The position numbers and the translations under genes were made by a program. A model generated the notes under the pieces. That model saw only the letters and a list, made by a program, of their open reading frames with translations, was not told the origin of the DNA and did no database searches. A stretch of DNA of 64,000 nt, taken from positions 62,001-126,000 of the forward strand of contig BMVA01000003.1 in the NCBI GenBank assembly GCA_014650475.1. The letters are read 5' to 3'. Of this stretch, positions 18,253 through 26,124 are shown piece by piece. Each line of letters starts with the position of its first letter. The first letter of the stretch is position 1. This DNA comes from Streptomyces albogriseolus (GTDB taxonomy: Bacteria > Actinomycetota > Actinomycetes > Streptomycetales > Streptomycetaceae).

Positions 18253-18422
18253 GTTCGTGTTCCCTCGTGTGCGCTTCCGGTGGGTGGGCGGTGCGGCGTT
18301 CCGGGCGGGGCGGCGGCGATGGTGCGAGGTCCGTCACGCACCCCTGGCCGGGCACGGGGCGGTTCCTGTTAGCTGACACCGTCGTCCGGCCGCCCGGGCC
18401 GGCGCCAGGGAGGGGACCAGCG

Positions 18423-18965
18423 GTGACTACGGAGGCTTCGGTGGAGCACATGGGTCCGGCACACCCGCGGGAGGGGCGTTCCCGGCGGGTCCGGTGGGCG
18501 ACCGCGGCCGTGGGTCTGGCCGGTGCGCTGACGCTGACGGCGTGCGGCGACGGCGGCGGCGACTCGGACGACTCCTCGGCCGCACCCACCCCGTCCGTCA
18601 CCCGCACCGCGGACTCCGGCGGCGGCACGGGCGGCTCCGAGGGCGCCCCGGCCGGCGCGCTCCAGGGCAGCTGGCTCACCACCGCGGACGGCAAGGCGGT
18701 GGTGCTGATGGTCAACGGGGAGGAGGCGGCCCTGTTCGCCACCGGCGGCACGGTGTGCAGCGGCACGGCGAAGGGCGACGCCGAGGCGACGATCACCCTG
18801 AAGTGCCCGACGGGCAACGGCGACCGCACGAAGGGACAGGTGACGTCGGTCGACGGAACGTCCCTCACGGTCACTTGGGAGGGCGGGGCGGGCGAGGAGA
18901 CGTACACGAAGGCAGAGGGCGGCTCGTTGCCCCCGGGGCTGCCCACGGCGGGCCTGGGCTCGTAA
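18423..18965 (+). CDS. small secreted lipoprotein, unknown function
   Basis: About 180 residues. A positively charged N-region (HPREGRSRRVRW) is followed by a hydrophobic segment and the lipobox LTAC, so the mature protein begins at a lipidated Cys followed by a Gly/Asp/Ser-rich linker. The remaining roughly 95 residues look like one beta-rich domain (GSWLTTADGKAVVLMVNGEEAALF) with a Cys pair. GTG 18423 has GGGAGGGG seven bases upstream; GTG 18441 with GGAGG five bases upstream is equally good. I do not recognise the domain. Confidence 0.75.
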   Translation: MTTEASVEHMGPAHPREGRSRRVRWATAAVGLAGALTLTACGDGGGDSDDSSAAPTPSVTRTADSGGGTGGSEGAPAGALQGSWLTTADGKAVVLMVNGEEAALFATGGTVCSGTAKGDAEATITLKCPTGNGDRTKGQVTSVDGTSLTVTWEGGAGEETYTKAEGGSLPPGLPTAGLGS

Positions 18966-19058
18966 CCGCCCTACGCCGTCCGCCGTCTGCCGTCCGCGGA
19001 TAGTCGTGCCTCTTGGGGGGCACGGGTGGGCGCGGACGGCGACGCACCGCACCCCACG

Positions 19059-20195
19059 TCAGCGGCGCCGCCCCAACCGCCCCCGCGTCGCGGTGACCGC
19101 CTCCTCCGCCGCCCGAACCCCTTCCTCCCATCCCGCCCCATCGCTCACCCCACGCAACCGCGTGGTCGTCGTCGACGGAAACAGCCGCTCCACCCGAGCC
19201 CCCACCGCGACCTCCCGCGACGCCAGCACCGGCAGCAGATCCTCACTCACCGGCCCCTCAGCGGCAGCCGCCAACCGCGCCCCCACCCGATGCGCGTAAG
19301 CGGCAAGGAAGGACTGCCGAAACGTCTTCGTCCGCTTCCGTCCACCCGCCCGCTGCGCCGCCTCCGCCTTGGTCATCGCGGTGGTCGCCTGCACCAGCAG
19401 CGAGGTGAACAACAGCTCGACCGCCTCCAGGTCGGGCGCGAACCCCACCACCGTGGAGAAGCCGAACGGCTCGTTCCACACCGCCTGGCAGTGGTTCGCC
19501 GAGGCCACCGCGTCCAGCAGGACCGCCTTGGCCTGCTCGTACGGCGGGTCCACGCCGATCCGGACGGCGTCCGGACCCTCCGCGGCGGGCGCCCGCGCGG
19601 CGAGCAGCGCCTCGTCGACGCTGTGCCGCGCCATCAGCTCCTGCGCCTTGGCGCTCAGCGCCTCCGCCTCCTCCGGGAAGCCGGTCGCCTCGGCCTTCGC
19701 CAGCAGCGCCCGGATGCGGCCGAGCATGCGGGACTCCGGCCTCCGCTCCCGCCCCGCGGGCGACGGCGCCGCCGCCTCGTCGAGCGGCTCCAGCGCGGGC
19801 AGCCTCAGCAGCAGCCGGTACAGCTCCAGGACGGCGGTGACGTGCGAGAACCGGTCACCGCGCGGAGCGAAACCCTCCGCCTCGGGCAGCTCCTCCAGCT
19901 GCGCCTCCCACCGCGCCCCACGCGCCCGCCCGTCCCGCCGCGCCTGGGCGCGGATCAGCGCGCCGGCCAGACGCACATGCGTCTCGTCCAGCTCCCGCCG
20001 CACCACCCGGACGACGTCCGCGGGCTGCCAGCCCCGCTGCCAGGCGGCCGCGACGAAGTCCTCGCCGCGCCGGGCGAGTTCGGCGTCCGCCGCGGGGTCG
20101 GCGGCGAGCAGGGAGGCACCCGTGTCGAGGGTGTCGTCGCCCGTGTCGTAGAGGGCGGAACGGAAGGCGCGGTCGACGGTGCCGGACGTACTCAC
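19059..20195 (-). CDS. DUF2786 domain protein
   Basis: A 378-residue cytoplasmic protein of unknown function. DUF2786 is seen in RMLGRIRALLAKAEATGFPEEAEALSAKAQELMARHSVDEALL, a short helical domain often found in phage and actinobacterial proteins. The N-terminal half is Ala/Arg-rich and helical. The start is inferred as GTG 20195 (STSGTVDRAFRSALYDTG); no good Shine-Dalgarno sequence is visible, and the upstream TTG 20240 would run through the palindromic promoter. It is divergent from the Clp_N-HTH gene and shares its operators. Confidence 0.75.
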   Translation of the reverse strand: MSTSGTVDRAFRSALYDTGDDTLDTGASLLAADPAADAELARRGEDFVAAAWQRGWQPADVVRVVRRELDETHVRLAGALIRAQARRDGRARGARWEAQLEELPEAEGFAPRGDRFSHVTAVLELYRLLLRLPALEPLDEAAAPSPAGRERRPESRMLGRIRALLAKAEATGFPEEAEALSAKAQELMARHSVDEALLAARAPAAEGPDAVRIGVDPPYEQAKAVLLDAVASANHCQAVWNEPFGFSTVVGFAPDLEAVELLFTSLLVQATTAMTKAEAAQRAGGRKRTKTFRQSFLAAYAHRVGARLAAAAEGPVSEDLLPVLASREVAVGARVERLFPSTTTTRLRGVSDGAGWEEGVRAAEEAVTATRGRLGRRR

Positions 20196-20233
20196 AGGGC
20201 CGATCGTGCCACGCCGCCCCGCGTCACCCGTAA

Positions 20234-20282
20234 GTGTCAACTACGGGTTGACACCCCTCCACTGTCAACTTACGGTTGACAC
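20234..20282. promoter_or_regulatory. tandem TGTCAAC-N5-GTTGACA palindromes in a divergent promoter
   Basis: Palindrome 1 is GTGTCAAC-N5-GTTGACAC (20234-20254); palindrome 2 is TGTCAAC-N5-GTTGACA (20263-20281). Their centres are 28 bp apart. On the plus strand TTGACA (20248-20253), a 17-bp spacer and TACGGT (20271-20276) form a promoter with the start site at about 20283, the ATG itself. On the minus strand TTGACA (20263-20268), a 17-bp spacer and CGTAGT (20240-20245) form the mirror promoter. Confidence 0.75.
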
Positions 20283-21032
20283 ATGACGACGAACCCCGCC
20301 ATCAAGTCATCCGTCCGTCTCGACGACCTCATCGCGGCCATCAAGACCGTCCACGACGAACCGCTCGAACAGCTCCAGGACGCGGTGCTCGCCGGCGAGC
20401 ACCTCGGCGACGTCGCCGACCACCTGATCGGCCACTTCGTCGACCAGGCCCGCCGCTCCGGCGCCTCCTGGACCGACATCGGCAAGAGCATGGGCGTCAC
20501 CCGGCAGGCCGCCCAGAAGCGCTTCGTCCCCCAGGGCGGCAACGACCTCGACCCGAGCCAGGGCTTCGACCGCTTCACACCCCGCGCCCGCAACACGATC
20601 ATGGCGGGGCACAACGAGGCGCAGGCCGCCCGCAACGCCGAGATGGCCCCCGAGCACCTGGTCCTCGGCCTGCTCGCCGAGCCGCAGGGCCTGGCCGTCA
20701 AGGCGGTCACCGAGCAGGGCGTCACCGTGGACGCGGTCCGCGAGGCCGCGCGCGCGGCGCTGCCGCCCGCCGTCGAGGACGCCCCGGAACTGGTGCCGTA
20801 CAACTCGGCGGCCAAGAAGGTGCTGGAACTGACCTTCCGGGAGGCGCTGCGCCTCGGCCACAACTACATCGGCACCGAGCACATCCTGCTCGCCCTCCTC
20901 GAGCACGAGAACAACGCCGGCGTGCTCAGCGGCCTCGGCGTCACCAAGGCCGCCACCGAGCGGTACGTGGTCGAGATGCTCGCGCAGTACGTGGAGACGA
21001 ACACGGGGGACGAGCCGGCGCGGGAGGGCTGA
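20283..21032 (+). CDS. HTH protein with C-terminal Clp_N repeats
   Basis: A 249-residue protein. Residues 1-80 form a helical region with an HTH-like segment (SWTDIGKSMGVTRQAAQKRF). Residues 95-245 contain two ClpA/ClpC N-domain repeats (RFTPRARNTIMAGHNEAQAARNAEMAPEHLVLGLL ... GHNYIGTEHILLALLEHENNAG). There is no AAA+ domain, so it is not a Clp ATPase. It may be a transcription factor that senses Clp clients or adaptors. ATG 20283 is leaderless by promoter position, and both operator palindromes lie just upstream, suggesting autoregulation. Confidence 0.85.
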   Translation: MTTNPAIKSSVRLDDLIAAIKTVHDEPLEQLQDAVLAGEHLGDVADHLIGHFVDQARRSGASWTDIGKSMGVTRQAAQKRFVPQGGNDLDPSQGFDRFTPRARNTIMAGHNEAQAARNAEMAPEHLVLGLLAEPQGLAVKAVTEQGVTVDAVREAARAALPPAVEDAPELVPYNSAAKKVLELTFREALRLGHNYIGTEHILLALLEHENNAGVLSGLGVTKAATERYVVEMLAQYVETNTGDEPAREG

Positions 21033-21095
21033 CCCGGCCCCGGCCCGACCGCTCCCACCAGGCCGTTGTCACACCCCCCTGCGACACTCGCGTAC

Positions 21096-22790
21096 ATGGC
21101 CGGCCGGTGGGCGCTCGCTCCGGCCGAGGACGGTGGCGTGGACGTCGCCCCCCTCGGCCCGGACGGGCTGCCCTCCGGCCCGGCGCGGCGCGAGGCGGAC
21201 CTCGCCGAGGCCGTACGGAGCCGTCCGGGCGTCGCCCGGTGGGTGTGGCGGTCCACGGCCGAGGTCTACCCGCGTCTGCTCGCCACGGGGGTGCGAGTGG
21301 AGCGGGCGTACGACGTCGAGGCCGCCGAGACCCTGCTCCTCGGCCACGAGGGGCGGTACGGGGAGCCGCGTTCGGCCGCGGCCGCGCTGGCCCGGCTGCG
21401 CGGCGGACCCGTGCCGCCCGACCCGCCGCAGCGGCACGCGGAGCCGGGCGCCCAGTCGTCGCTGTTCGACCCGCAGGCGGCCCCGCTGCCGCTGACCGAC
21501 CTGCTCGCGGTCTACGCCGAGCAGCAGCGGCGCACCGACGCCACCGCGCACCCGGACCGGATGCGGCTGCTGACCGCGGCCGAGTCGGCGGGCATGCTGA
21601 TCGCCGCCGAGATGAACCGCGCCGGGCTGCCCTGGCGGGCCGACGTGCACCGCGCGCTGCTGCACGACCTGCTGGGCGAGCGGTACGCGGGCGGCGGCGA
21701 GCCGCGCCGGCTGGCCGAGCTGGCCGACGAGGTGTCCGCCGCCTTCGGCCGCCGGGTCCGGCCCGACCTCCCGGCCGACGTGATCAAGGCGTTCGCGCAG
21801 GCCGGGATCAAGGTGACCTCGACCCGCCGCTGGGAGCTGCGGTCGGTGGACCACCCGGCGGTCGAGCCGCTGCTGGAGTACAAGAAGCTGTACCGGATCT
21901 GGGTCGCCCACGGCTGGTCCTGGCTCCAGGACTGGGTGCGGGACGGCCGCTTCCGCCCCGAGTTCCTCGCGGGCGGCACGGTGACCGGCCGCTGGGTCAC
22001 CCACGGCGGGGGCGCCCTGCAGATCCCCAAGGTGATCCGCCGCGCGGCGGTCGCCGACCCGGGCTGGCGGCTCGTCGTCGCCGACGCCGACCAGATGGAA
22101 CCGCGGGTGCTGGCGGCCATCTCCCGCGACCCCGGGCTGATGGAGGTGGCCGGCCGGGAGAGCGACCTCTACCAGGCGGTGTCCGAGCGCGCCTTCTCCG
22201 GCGACCGCGACCGCGCCAAGATCGCCGTCCTGGGCGCGGTGTACGGGCAGACCTCCGGCGACGGCCTGAAGAACCTCGCCGCGCTGCGCCGCCGCTTCCC
22301 CAAGGCCGTGGCGTACGTCGACGAGGCGGCGCGCGCGGGCGAGGAGGGCCGGCTCGTCCGCACCTGGCTGGGCCGCACCTGCCCGCCGGCCGCGCGGACG
22401 ACGGACGACGCGACGGAGGAGGCGGGCATTCCGGTGGCGCGGGACGAGCCGGACTCCGAGACGGCCCGCGCATGGACCCCCGGCTACGCCTCGACCGACG
22501 CCCGCGCCCGGGGCCGCTTCGCCCGCAACTTCGTGGTGCAGGGCAGCGCGGCCGACTGGGCGCTGCTGCTGCTCGCGGGAGTCCGCCGGGCGCTGACGGG
22601 CAGGGCGGCGGAGCTGGTCTTCTTCCAGCACGACGAGGTGATCGTGCACTGCCCCGAGGAGGAGACGGATGCGGTGACGGCGGCGATCCGCGAGGCCGCC
22701 GAGCAGGCGGGGCGGATCGCGTTCGGCCGGACGCCGGTGCGGTTCCCGTTCACCACGGCGGTGGTGGAGTGCTACGCCGACGCGAAGTGA
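21096..22790 (+). CDS. family A DNA polymerase paralogue (bifunctional 3'-5' exonuclease/polymerase)
   Basis: A 564-residue PolA-like protein without the 5' nuclease domain. The polymerase motifs are intact: motif A DADQMEPRVLAAIS, motif B DRDRAKIAVLGAVYGQTSG, and motif C FFQHDEVIVHC. The N-terminal 190 residues occupy the place of the 3'-5' exonuclease, but I do not find its DxE and YxxxD motifs, so proofreading is doubtful. Streptomyces has a full-length PolA elsewhere; S. coelicolor SCO3434 is the recalled equivalent. ATG 21096 has no clear ribosome binding site. The accessory lasso cluster begins just beyond it. Confidence 0.88.
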   Translation: MAGRWALAPAEDGGVDVAPLGPDGLPSGPARREADLAEAVRSRPGVARWVWRSTAEVYPRLLATGVRVERAYDVEAAETLLLGHEGRYGEPRSAAAALARLRGGPVPPDPPQRHAEPGAQSSLFDPQAAPLPLTDLLAVYAEQQRRTDATAHPDRMRLLTAAESAGMLIAAEMNRAGLPWRADVHRALLHDLLGERYAGGGEPRRLAELADEVSAAFGRRVRPDLPADVIKAFAQAGIKVTSTRRWELRSVDHPAVEPLLEYKKLYRIWVAHGWSWLQDWVRDGRFRPEFLAGGTVTGRWVTHGGGALQIPKVIRRAAVADPGWRLVVADADQMEPRVLAAISRDPGLMEVAGRESDLYQAVSERAFSGDRDRAKIAVLGAVYGQTSGDGLKNLAALRRRFPKAVAYVDEAARAGEEGRLVRTWLGRTCPPAARTTDDATEEAGIPVARDEPDSETARAWTPGYASTDARARGRFARNFVVQGSAADWALLLLAGVRRALTGRAAELVFFQHDEVIVHCPEEETDAVTAAIREAAEQAGRIAFGRTPVRFPFTTAVVECYADAK

Positions 22791-22812
22791 CACCCCGGAA
22801 CGCGGGCCCGGG

Positions 22813-23490
22813 TCAGGCCGGCGGTGTTCCGCGCTCGGCGAGGCCGCTCTCGTAGGCGACGATGACCAGCTGGGCGCGGTCGCGGGCGTTCAGCTTGGAC
22901 AGCAGGCTGCTCACGTGGGTCTTCACCGTGGGCAGACTGATCACCAGGTGGCCGGCGATCTCCTGGTTCGACAGACCCTTGGCGATCAGCACGAGCACCT
23001 CCTGCTCGCGCCGGGTGAGTCCGACGAGCCGGGGGGCCGGCCGGGCGGCCGTGTCCCGGTGGGAGAAGTTCGCGATGACCCGGCGCGTCACCGAGGGGGC
23101 CAGCACGCCCTCGCCGGTGGCGATGACGCGGATGCCCGCGACCAGGTCGTCCGGCGAGGCGTCCTTCAGCATGAAGCCGCTCGCACCCGCCTGAAGGGCC
23201 GGGTAGACGTACTCGTCCATGTCGAACATCGTGAGGGCCAGCACCCGCACGCCCGCCGTCGACGCGTCGGAGCAGATCTCGCGGGTGGCGGCGATCCCGT
23301 CCATGACGGGCATCCGCAGGTCCATCAGGACGACGTCCGGCGTCAGTTCGCGGGCGAGCGCGACGGCCTCGGCGCCGTCACCCGCCTCCCCCACCGTCTC
23401 CATGCCGGGAGTCGAGTCGATGAGGACCCGGAAGCTCCCGCGCAGCAGCGCCTGGTCGTCCGCGATCAGGACCCGGACCGCCTCGGCCAT
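22813..23490 (-). CDS. NarL/LuxR-family response regulator of the lasso cluster
   Basis: A canonical 225-residue response regulator. The receiver keeps D11, D12, the phospho-acceptor D57 (PDVVLMDLRMP) and a Lys in FMLKDAS. The C-terminus is a LuxR HTH (LTRREQEVLVLIAKGLSNQEIAGHLVISLPTVKTHVSSLLSKL). It is the last minus-strand gene after the CapA gene (76-base gap) and could be the distal gene of the lasso operon. No kinase adjoins it; the HisKA_3 kinase at the other end of the cluster (32571-33704) is the best partner candidate. Confidence 0.88.
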   Translation of the reverse strand: MAEAVRVLIADDQALLRGSFRVLIDSTPGMETVGEAGDGAEAVALARELTPDVVLMDLRMPVMDGIAATREICSDASTAGVRVLALTMFDMDEYVYPALQAGASGFMLKDASPDDLVAGIRVIATGEGVLAPSVTRRVIANFSHRDTAARPAPRLVGLTRREQEVLVLIAKGLSNQEIAGHLVISLPTVKTHVSSLLSKLNARDRAQLVIVAYESGLAERGTPPA

Positions 23491-23566
23491 TCCGCATCCC
23501 TCGTACCTCGGGTCGCCGCCGTGCCCCGGCGGTCCGACACCCCGTCAGCATGTGTCCCCGGTCACC

Positions 23567-24913
23567 CTACCGGCCGGGGCGGCGGCCGCCGCCGGATTCC
23601 GCGGCCACCAGTTCCCCCGTCCCGGCGTCCCCGACGGTGACGGTGACGCCGTAGGGCTCCGCGAGCCGCGCGAAGTCGGTGAGGATCTCCTTGGCCTCGA
23701 CCGGACCGGCCGCCCGGGGCCGGCCCCGCCGGTGCACCGGCTGCCCGAAGCCCAGGTCGACCGGGTGCAGCCGGGCGCCGGTGAAGACCCCGTCGTCGAA
23801 GGTGAGCACCGGCACGAGCGACTGCCAGTACCGGCGGTGCGGGACGAACATCCGCCGGCCGTGGGCGGTGATCCGCTCGAAGTACCGGCCGGGCGTGAGG
23901 GCCTCGTCCGTCCCGGCCCGCGCGTAGTCCTCGGCGGGGACGTGGTCGGCCAGTTCGATCTGGCTGACGATGTTGCCCAGGCTGTGGAAGATGGGCCTGC
24001 CCCGGTGCAGTTCCACACCGCGCAGGATGTGCGGGCCGTGTCCGACCACGGCGTCGGCGCCCGCGTCGATCACCGCGCGGGCGAAGTCCCGCAGGAACTC
24101 GGCGGGCGTCTCGGGCGTCGGGCCGGGTTCGTGGGAGTGGACGCTGACCAGGACCAGGTCCGCGCGGCGGCGCGCCTCGGCCACCCAGCGGGCGATGTCG
24201 TGGACGTCCCGCGGGTCGCAGGCGGTGGTCAGGCCCGGGGTGTCCGCGGTCTCGAAGCGGGTGCCGAACAGCGCGAGCCGGCCGGGTCCGGGCATGGCGG
24301 GGTCGAACCCGAGCAGGGTGCGCGCCTCGGCCCGCCGGGACCGCAGCCCGGTCGCGCCGTCGATCTCCCGCAACACCTCCATCTGCGCGGACGTCACCCG
24401 GAGGGTCACGCCGTGCCGCAGCGGGCTGAGTCCCGGCCGGCCCGGCAGGTCCGGGGACGCGGCGGCCGCCTCCTGCCCGTCCCGGAAGGTGGCGCTGCAC
24501 GCGATCAGCGCCAGACTGCCGGCCGGCCGGTCCACGTAGACCGGGCGCCGGGCCGCGGTCAGGTCGGCGCCGATCCCCGCGAACGGCACCCCCTTGGCGC
24601 GCAGCAGGTCCACGGTGCCGAGGACGCCCTCCGGGCCCAGGTCGAGGGCGTGGTTGTTGGCGCAGCCCAGCACCGTCAGACCCATCGCCGTCACGTCGTC
24701 GAGGACGGCGGGGTCCGCGATCAGGCATCCTCCGCTGGCCGCGTCGGGCGCGGGATGGCCGCGTCCGGTGGCGGGCGCGACCTCCAGGTTGGTGAAGGCG
24801 AAGTCGGCGGCGTGCAGGACCTCGCCCAGCCGGCCGGCGTCGGCGCCGGAGGTGAGCAGCGCGCCCCGCGTCACCATGCAGTCCCCCGTCAGCGCCACGG
24901 TCAGGCGGCTCAT
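23567..24913 (-). CDS. mslH: CapA-family protein, probable lasso-peptide C-terminal epimerase (MslH-like)
   Basis: A 448-residue protein with the CapA/PgsA calcineurin-like fold: LTGDCMVTRGAL, NLEVAPATGRGHPAP, CANNHALDLGPEGVLGTVDLLRAKGVPFAGIG, SVHSHEPG, and VVGHGPHILRGVELHRGRPIFHSLGN. Metal-binding Asp, Asn and His residues of the fold are present. In capsule clusters such proteins act on poly-gamma-glutamate, but no cap genes are here. In the MS-271 cluster, MslH of this family epimerises the C-terminal Trp of the lasso precursor. The same position and the C-terminal Trp of this precursor make that role likely. ATG 24913 overlaps the dsbA-like gene by four bases. Confidence 0.85.
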   Translation of the reverse strand: MSRLTVALTGDCMVTRGALLTSGADAGRLGEVLHAADFAFTNLEVAPATGRGHPAPDAASGGCLIADPAVLDDVTAMGLTVLGCANNHALDLGPEGVLGTVDLLRAKGVPFAGIGADLTAARRPVYVDRPAGSLALIACSATFRDGQEAAAASPDLPGRPGLSPLRHGVTLRVTSAQMEVLREIDGATGLRSRRAEARTLLGFDPAMPGPGRLALFGTRFETADTPGLTTACDPRDVHDIARWVAEARRRADLVLVSVHSHEPGPTPETPAEFLRDFARAVIDAGADAVVGHGPHILRGVELHRGRPIFHSLGNIVSQIELADHVPAEDYARAGTDEALTPGRYFERITAHGRRMFVPHRRYWQSLVPVLTFDDGVFTGARLHPVDLGFGQPVHRRGRPRAAGPVEAKEILTDFARLAEPYGVTVTVGDAGTGELVAAESGGGRRPGR

Positions 24914-25635
24914 GAAAGGCTCTCCTCAACCGCCCGGACGAACGCTTCCGCCCGGTCGGGTCCGGAGACCTCCACGCGCTTGCCGTCCACCTTCACGGTC
25001 GGGGTGAGGGCCACCCCGCGGGAGGCGGCCACGTCGGACACGTACGTCACCCAGGGCCGGTACGTGCCGTCGCGGACGCACCGCTCGAAGGACGCGCCGG
25101 TGATGCCGACGTCCCGGCCGAGCGCGACCAGGCGGTCGGTGTCGAGGCCGGGGCCCTGCTCCGGCGGCTGCTCGTCGAAGAGCGCCGCCGTGTAGGGCTC
25201 GAACGTGTCCTGGTCCGCGGCGCAGGCGGCGGCGGACGCGGCCCGGGTGGAGTAGCCGGCGGGGGCGCTCCGGTCGTCGAGGAAGGCGACCGGGTGATGG
25301 ACGACGCGCACCTCGCCGCGTTCCCGCATCTTCTCCAGTTCGGGGGCGAGGGCCTTCTCGGTGATGCGGCACTCGGGGCAGAGGTAGTCGAGGTAGAGGT
25401 CCACGCGGACCGGGCCCTCGGACGTGACGAGCCCGGCCCGGTCGGCGGCCACCCCGGCGGGGACCTCCTCGGGTGCCTCGCCGGGTTCGGTGTCGGTGGC
25501 CCGGACGAGGCCGGCGCCGATGAGCGCGGCGCCGAGCACCGTGACCACCGCCGCGAGCGACACCAGCAGGGTGCGGCGGCGCCGGCGGCGCTGGTGCACC
25601 ATCTCCCGGACCTGGGCGTCCGTCGACGACTGCAT
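24910..25635 (-). CDS. DsbA-like thiol:disulfide oxidoreductase of the lasso cluster
   Basis: A 241-residue membrane-anchored thioredoxin-fold protein. A basic N-terminus (HQRRRRRRT) precedes one transmembrane segment (residues 22-45), and the outside domain has the active site C86-P-E-C89 in YLDYLCPECRITEKALAPEL, with a cis-Pro loop in ALTPTVKVDG. It is expected to oxidise the four-Cys core peptide to its two-disulfide (class I) form outside the membrane. ATG 25635 has GGAG eight bases upstream. It lies between the MauE-like and CapA genes with essentially no spacing. Confidence 0.88.
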   Translation of the reverse strand: MQSSTDAQVREMVHQRRRRRRTLLVSLAAVVTVLGAALIGAGLVRATDTEPGEAPEEVPAGVAADRAGLVTSEGPVRVDLYLDYLCPECRITEKALAPELEKMRERGEVRVVHHPVAFLDDRSAPAGYSTRAASAAACAADQDTFEPYTAALFDEQPPEQGPGLDTDRLVALGRDVGITGASFERCVRDGTYRPWVTYVSDVAASRGVALTPTVKVDGKRVEVSGPDRAEAFVRAVEESLS

Positions 25636-25637
25636 GT

Positions 25638-26111
25638 CTATCGCTCCTTCGTCTCCAGGACCCAGCGGTCCAGGGCGTAGCGGGTTCGCGGACGGGTGAT
25701 CAGGAAAGCGGCGGCGCCGAGGAAGGCGAGGTCGCGCGCGATGTCGATGACGTAGCCCCGTTCCGCCCCGCCGCTGAGGGTGCCGCCGCTGCTGAAGCAG
25801 CCGCAGTCGATGGACAGGCCGCGCGCCCACACCGAGGCGATGGCCGCGATGTACGTGACCATCAGCAGGGCGGTGACGGCCGCCACGGCGCGGGTGGCGA
25901 GCCCGGCGAGAAGCAGCAGGGCGAGCGCCAGCTCGACGAACGCCACCGCGGCGCCGACGAGTCGGGCGCTGTCCTCGGGGACGAGCTGGTAGAGGGCGAC
26001 CGTACGGCCGGCCTCCGTGAGGTCCCGTACCTTCACCAGGCCCGCGTAGCCCAGGACCGCCGCGAGGACGATCCGGGCCGCGGTGCCCGCCCATGCCCGC
26101 ACGATCGTCAC
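25638..26111 (-). CDS. MauE/DoxX-like membrane protein of the lasso cluster
   Basis: A 157-residue four-helix membrane protein of the MauE family. It keeps the Cys motif DCGCFSSGG in the loop before the last segment, which in MauE/DsbB-like proteins passes electrons from the partner oxidoreductase to the quinone pool. Its position directly before the DsbA-like gene suggests that it reoxidises that protein. ATG 26111 follows the ABC permease stop by 13 bases; its stop codon ends 2 bases before the next ORF begins. Confidence 0.85.
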   Translation of the reverse strand: MTIVRAWAGTAARIVLAAVLGYAGLVKVRDLTEAGRTVALYQLVPEDSARLVGAAVAFVELALALLLLAGLATRAVAAVTALLMVTYIAAIASVWARGLSIDCGCFSSGGTLSGGAERGYVIDIARDLAFLGAAAFLITRPRTRYALDRWVLETKER

Positions 26112-26124
26112 GGCCGGCCCCCCT

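Noticed and set aside
18181-18260. Possible tRNA near the GC-rich stem-loop
   Set aside because: There is no T-loop GTTCGA and no cloverleaf; only an eight-pair stem with a long loop.
23567-24913. Capsule or poly-gamma-glutamate synthesis locus
   Set aside because: Only the CapA-like gene is present, without CapB, CapC or CapD, and it is translationally coupled to lasso-peptide genes.
24910-26094. Single long fusion of the DsbA-like protein with upstream residues
   Set aside because: The upstream part is out of frame with, and overlaps, the MauE-like gene and is Arg/Pro-rich; ATG 25635 has a proper ribosome binding site.
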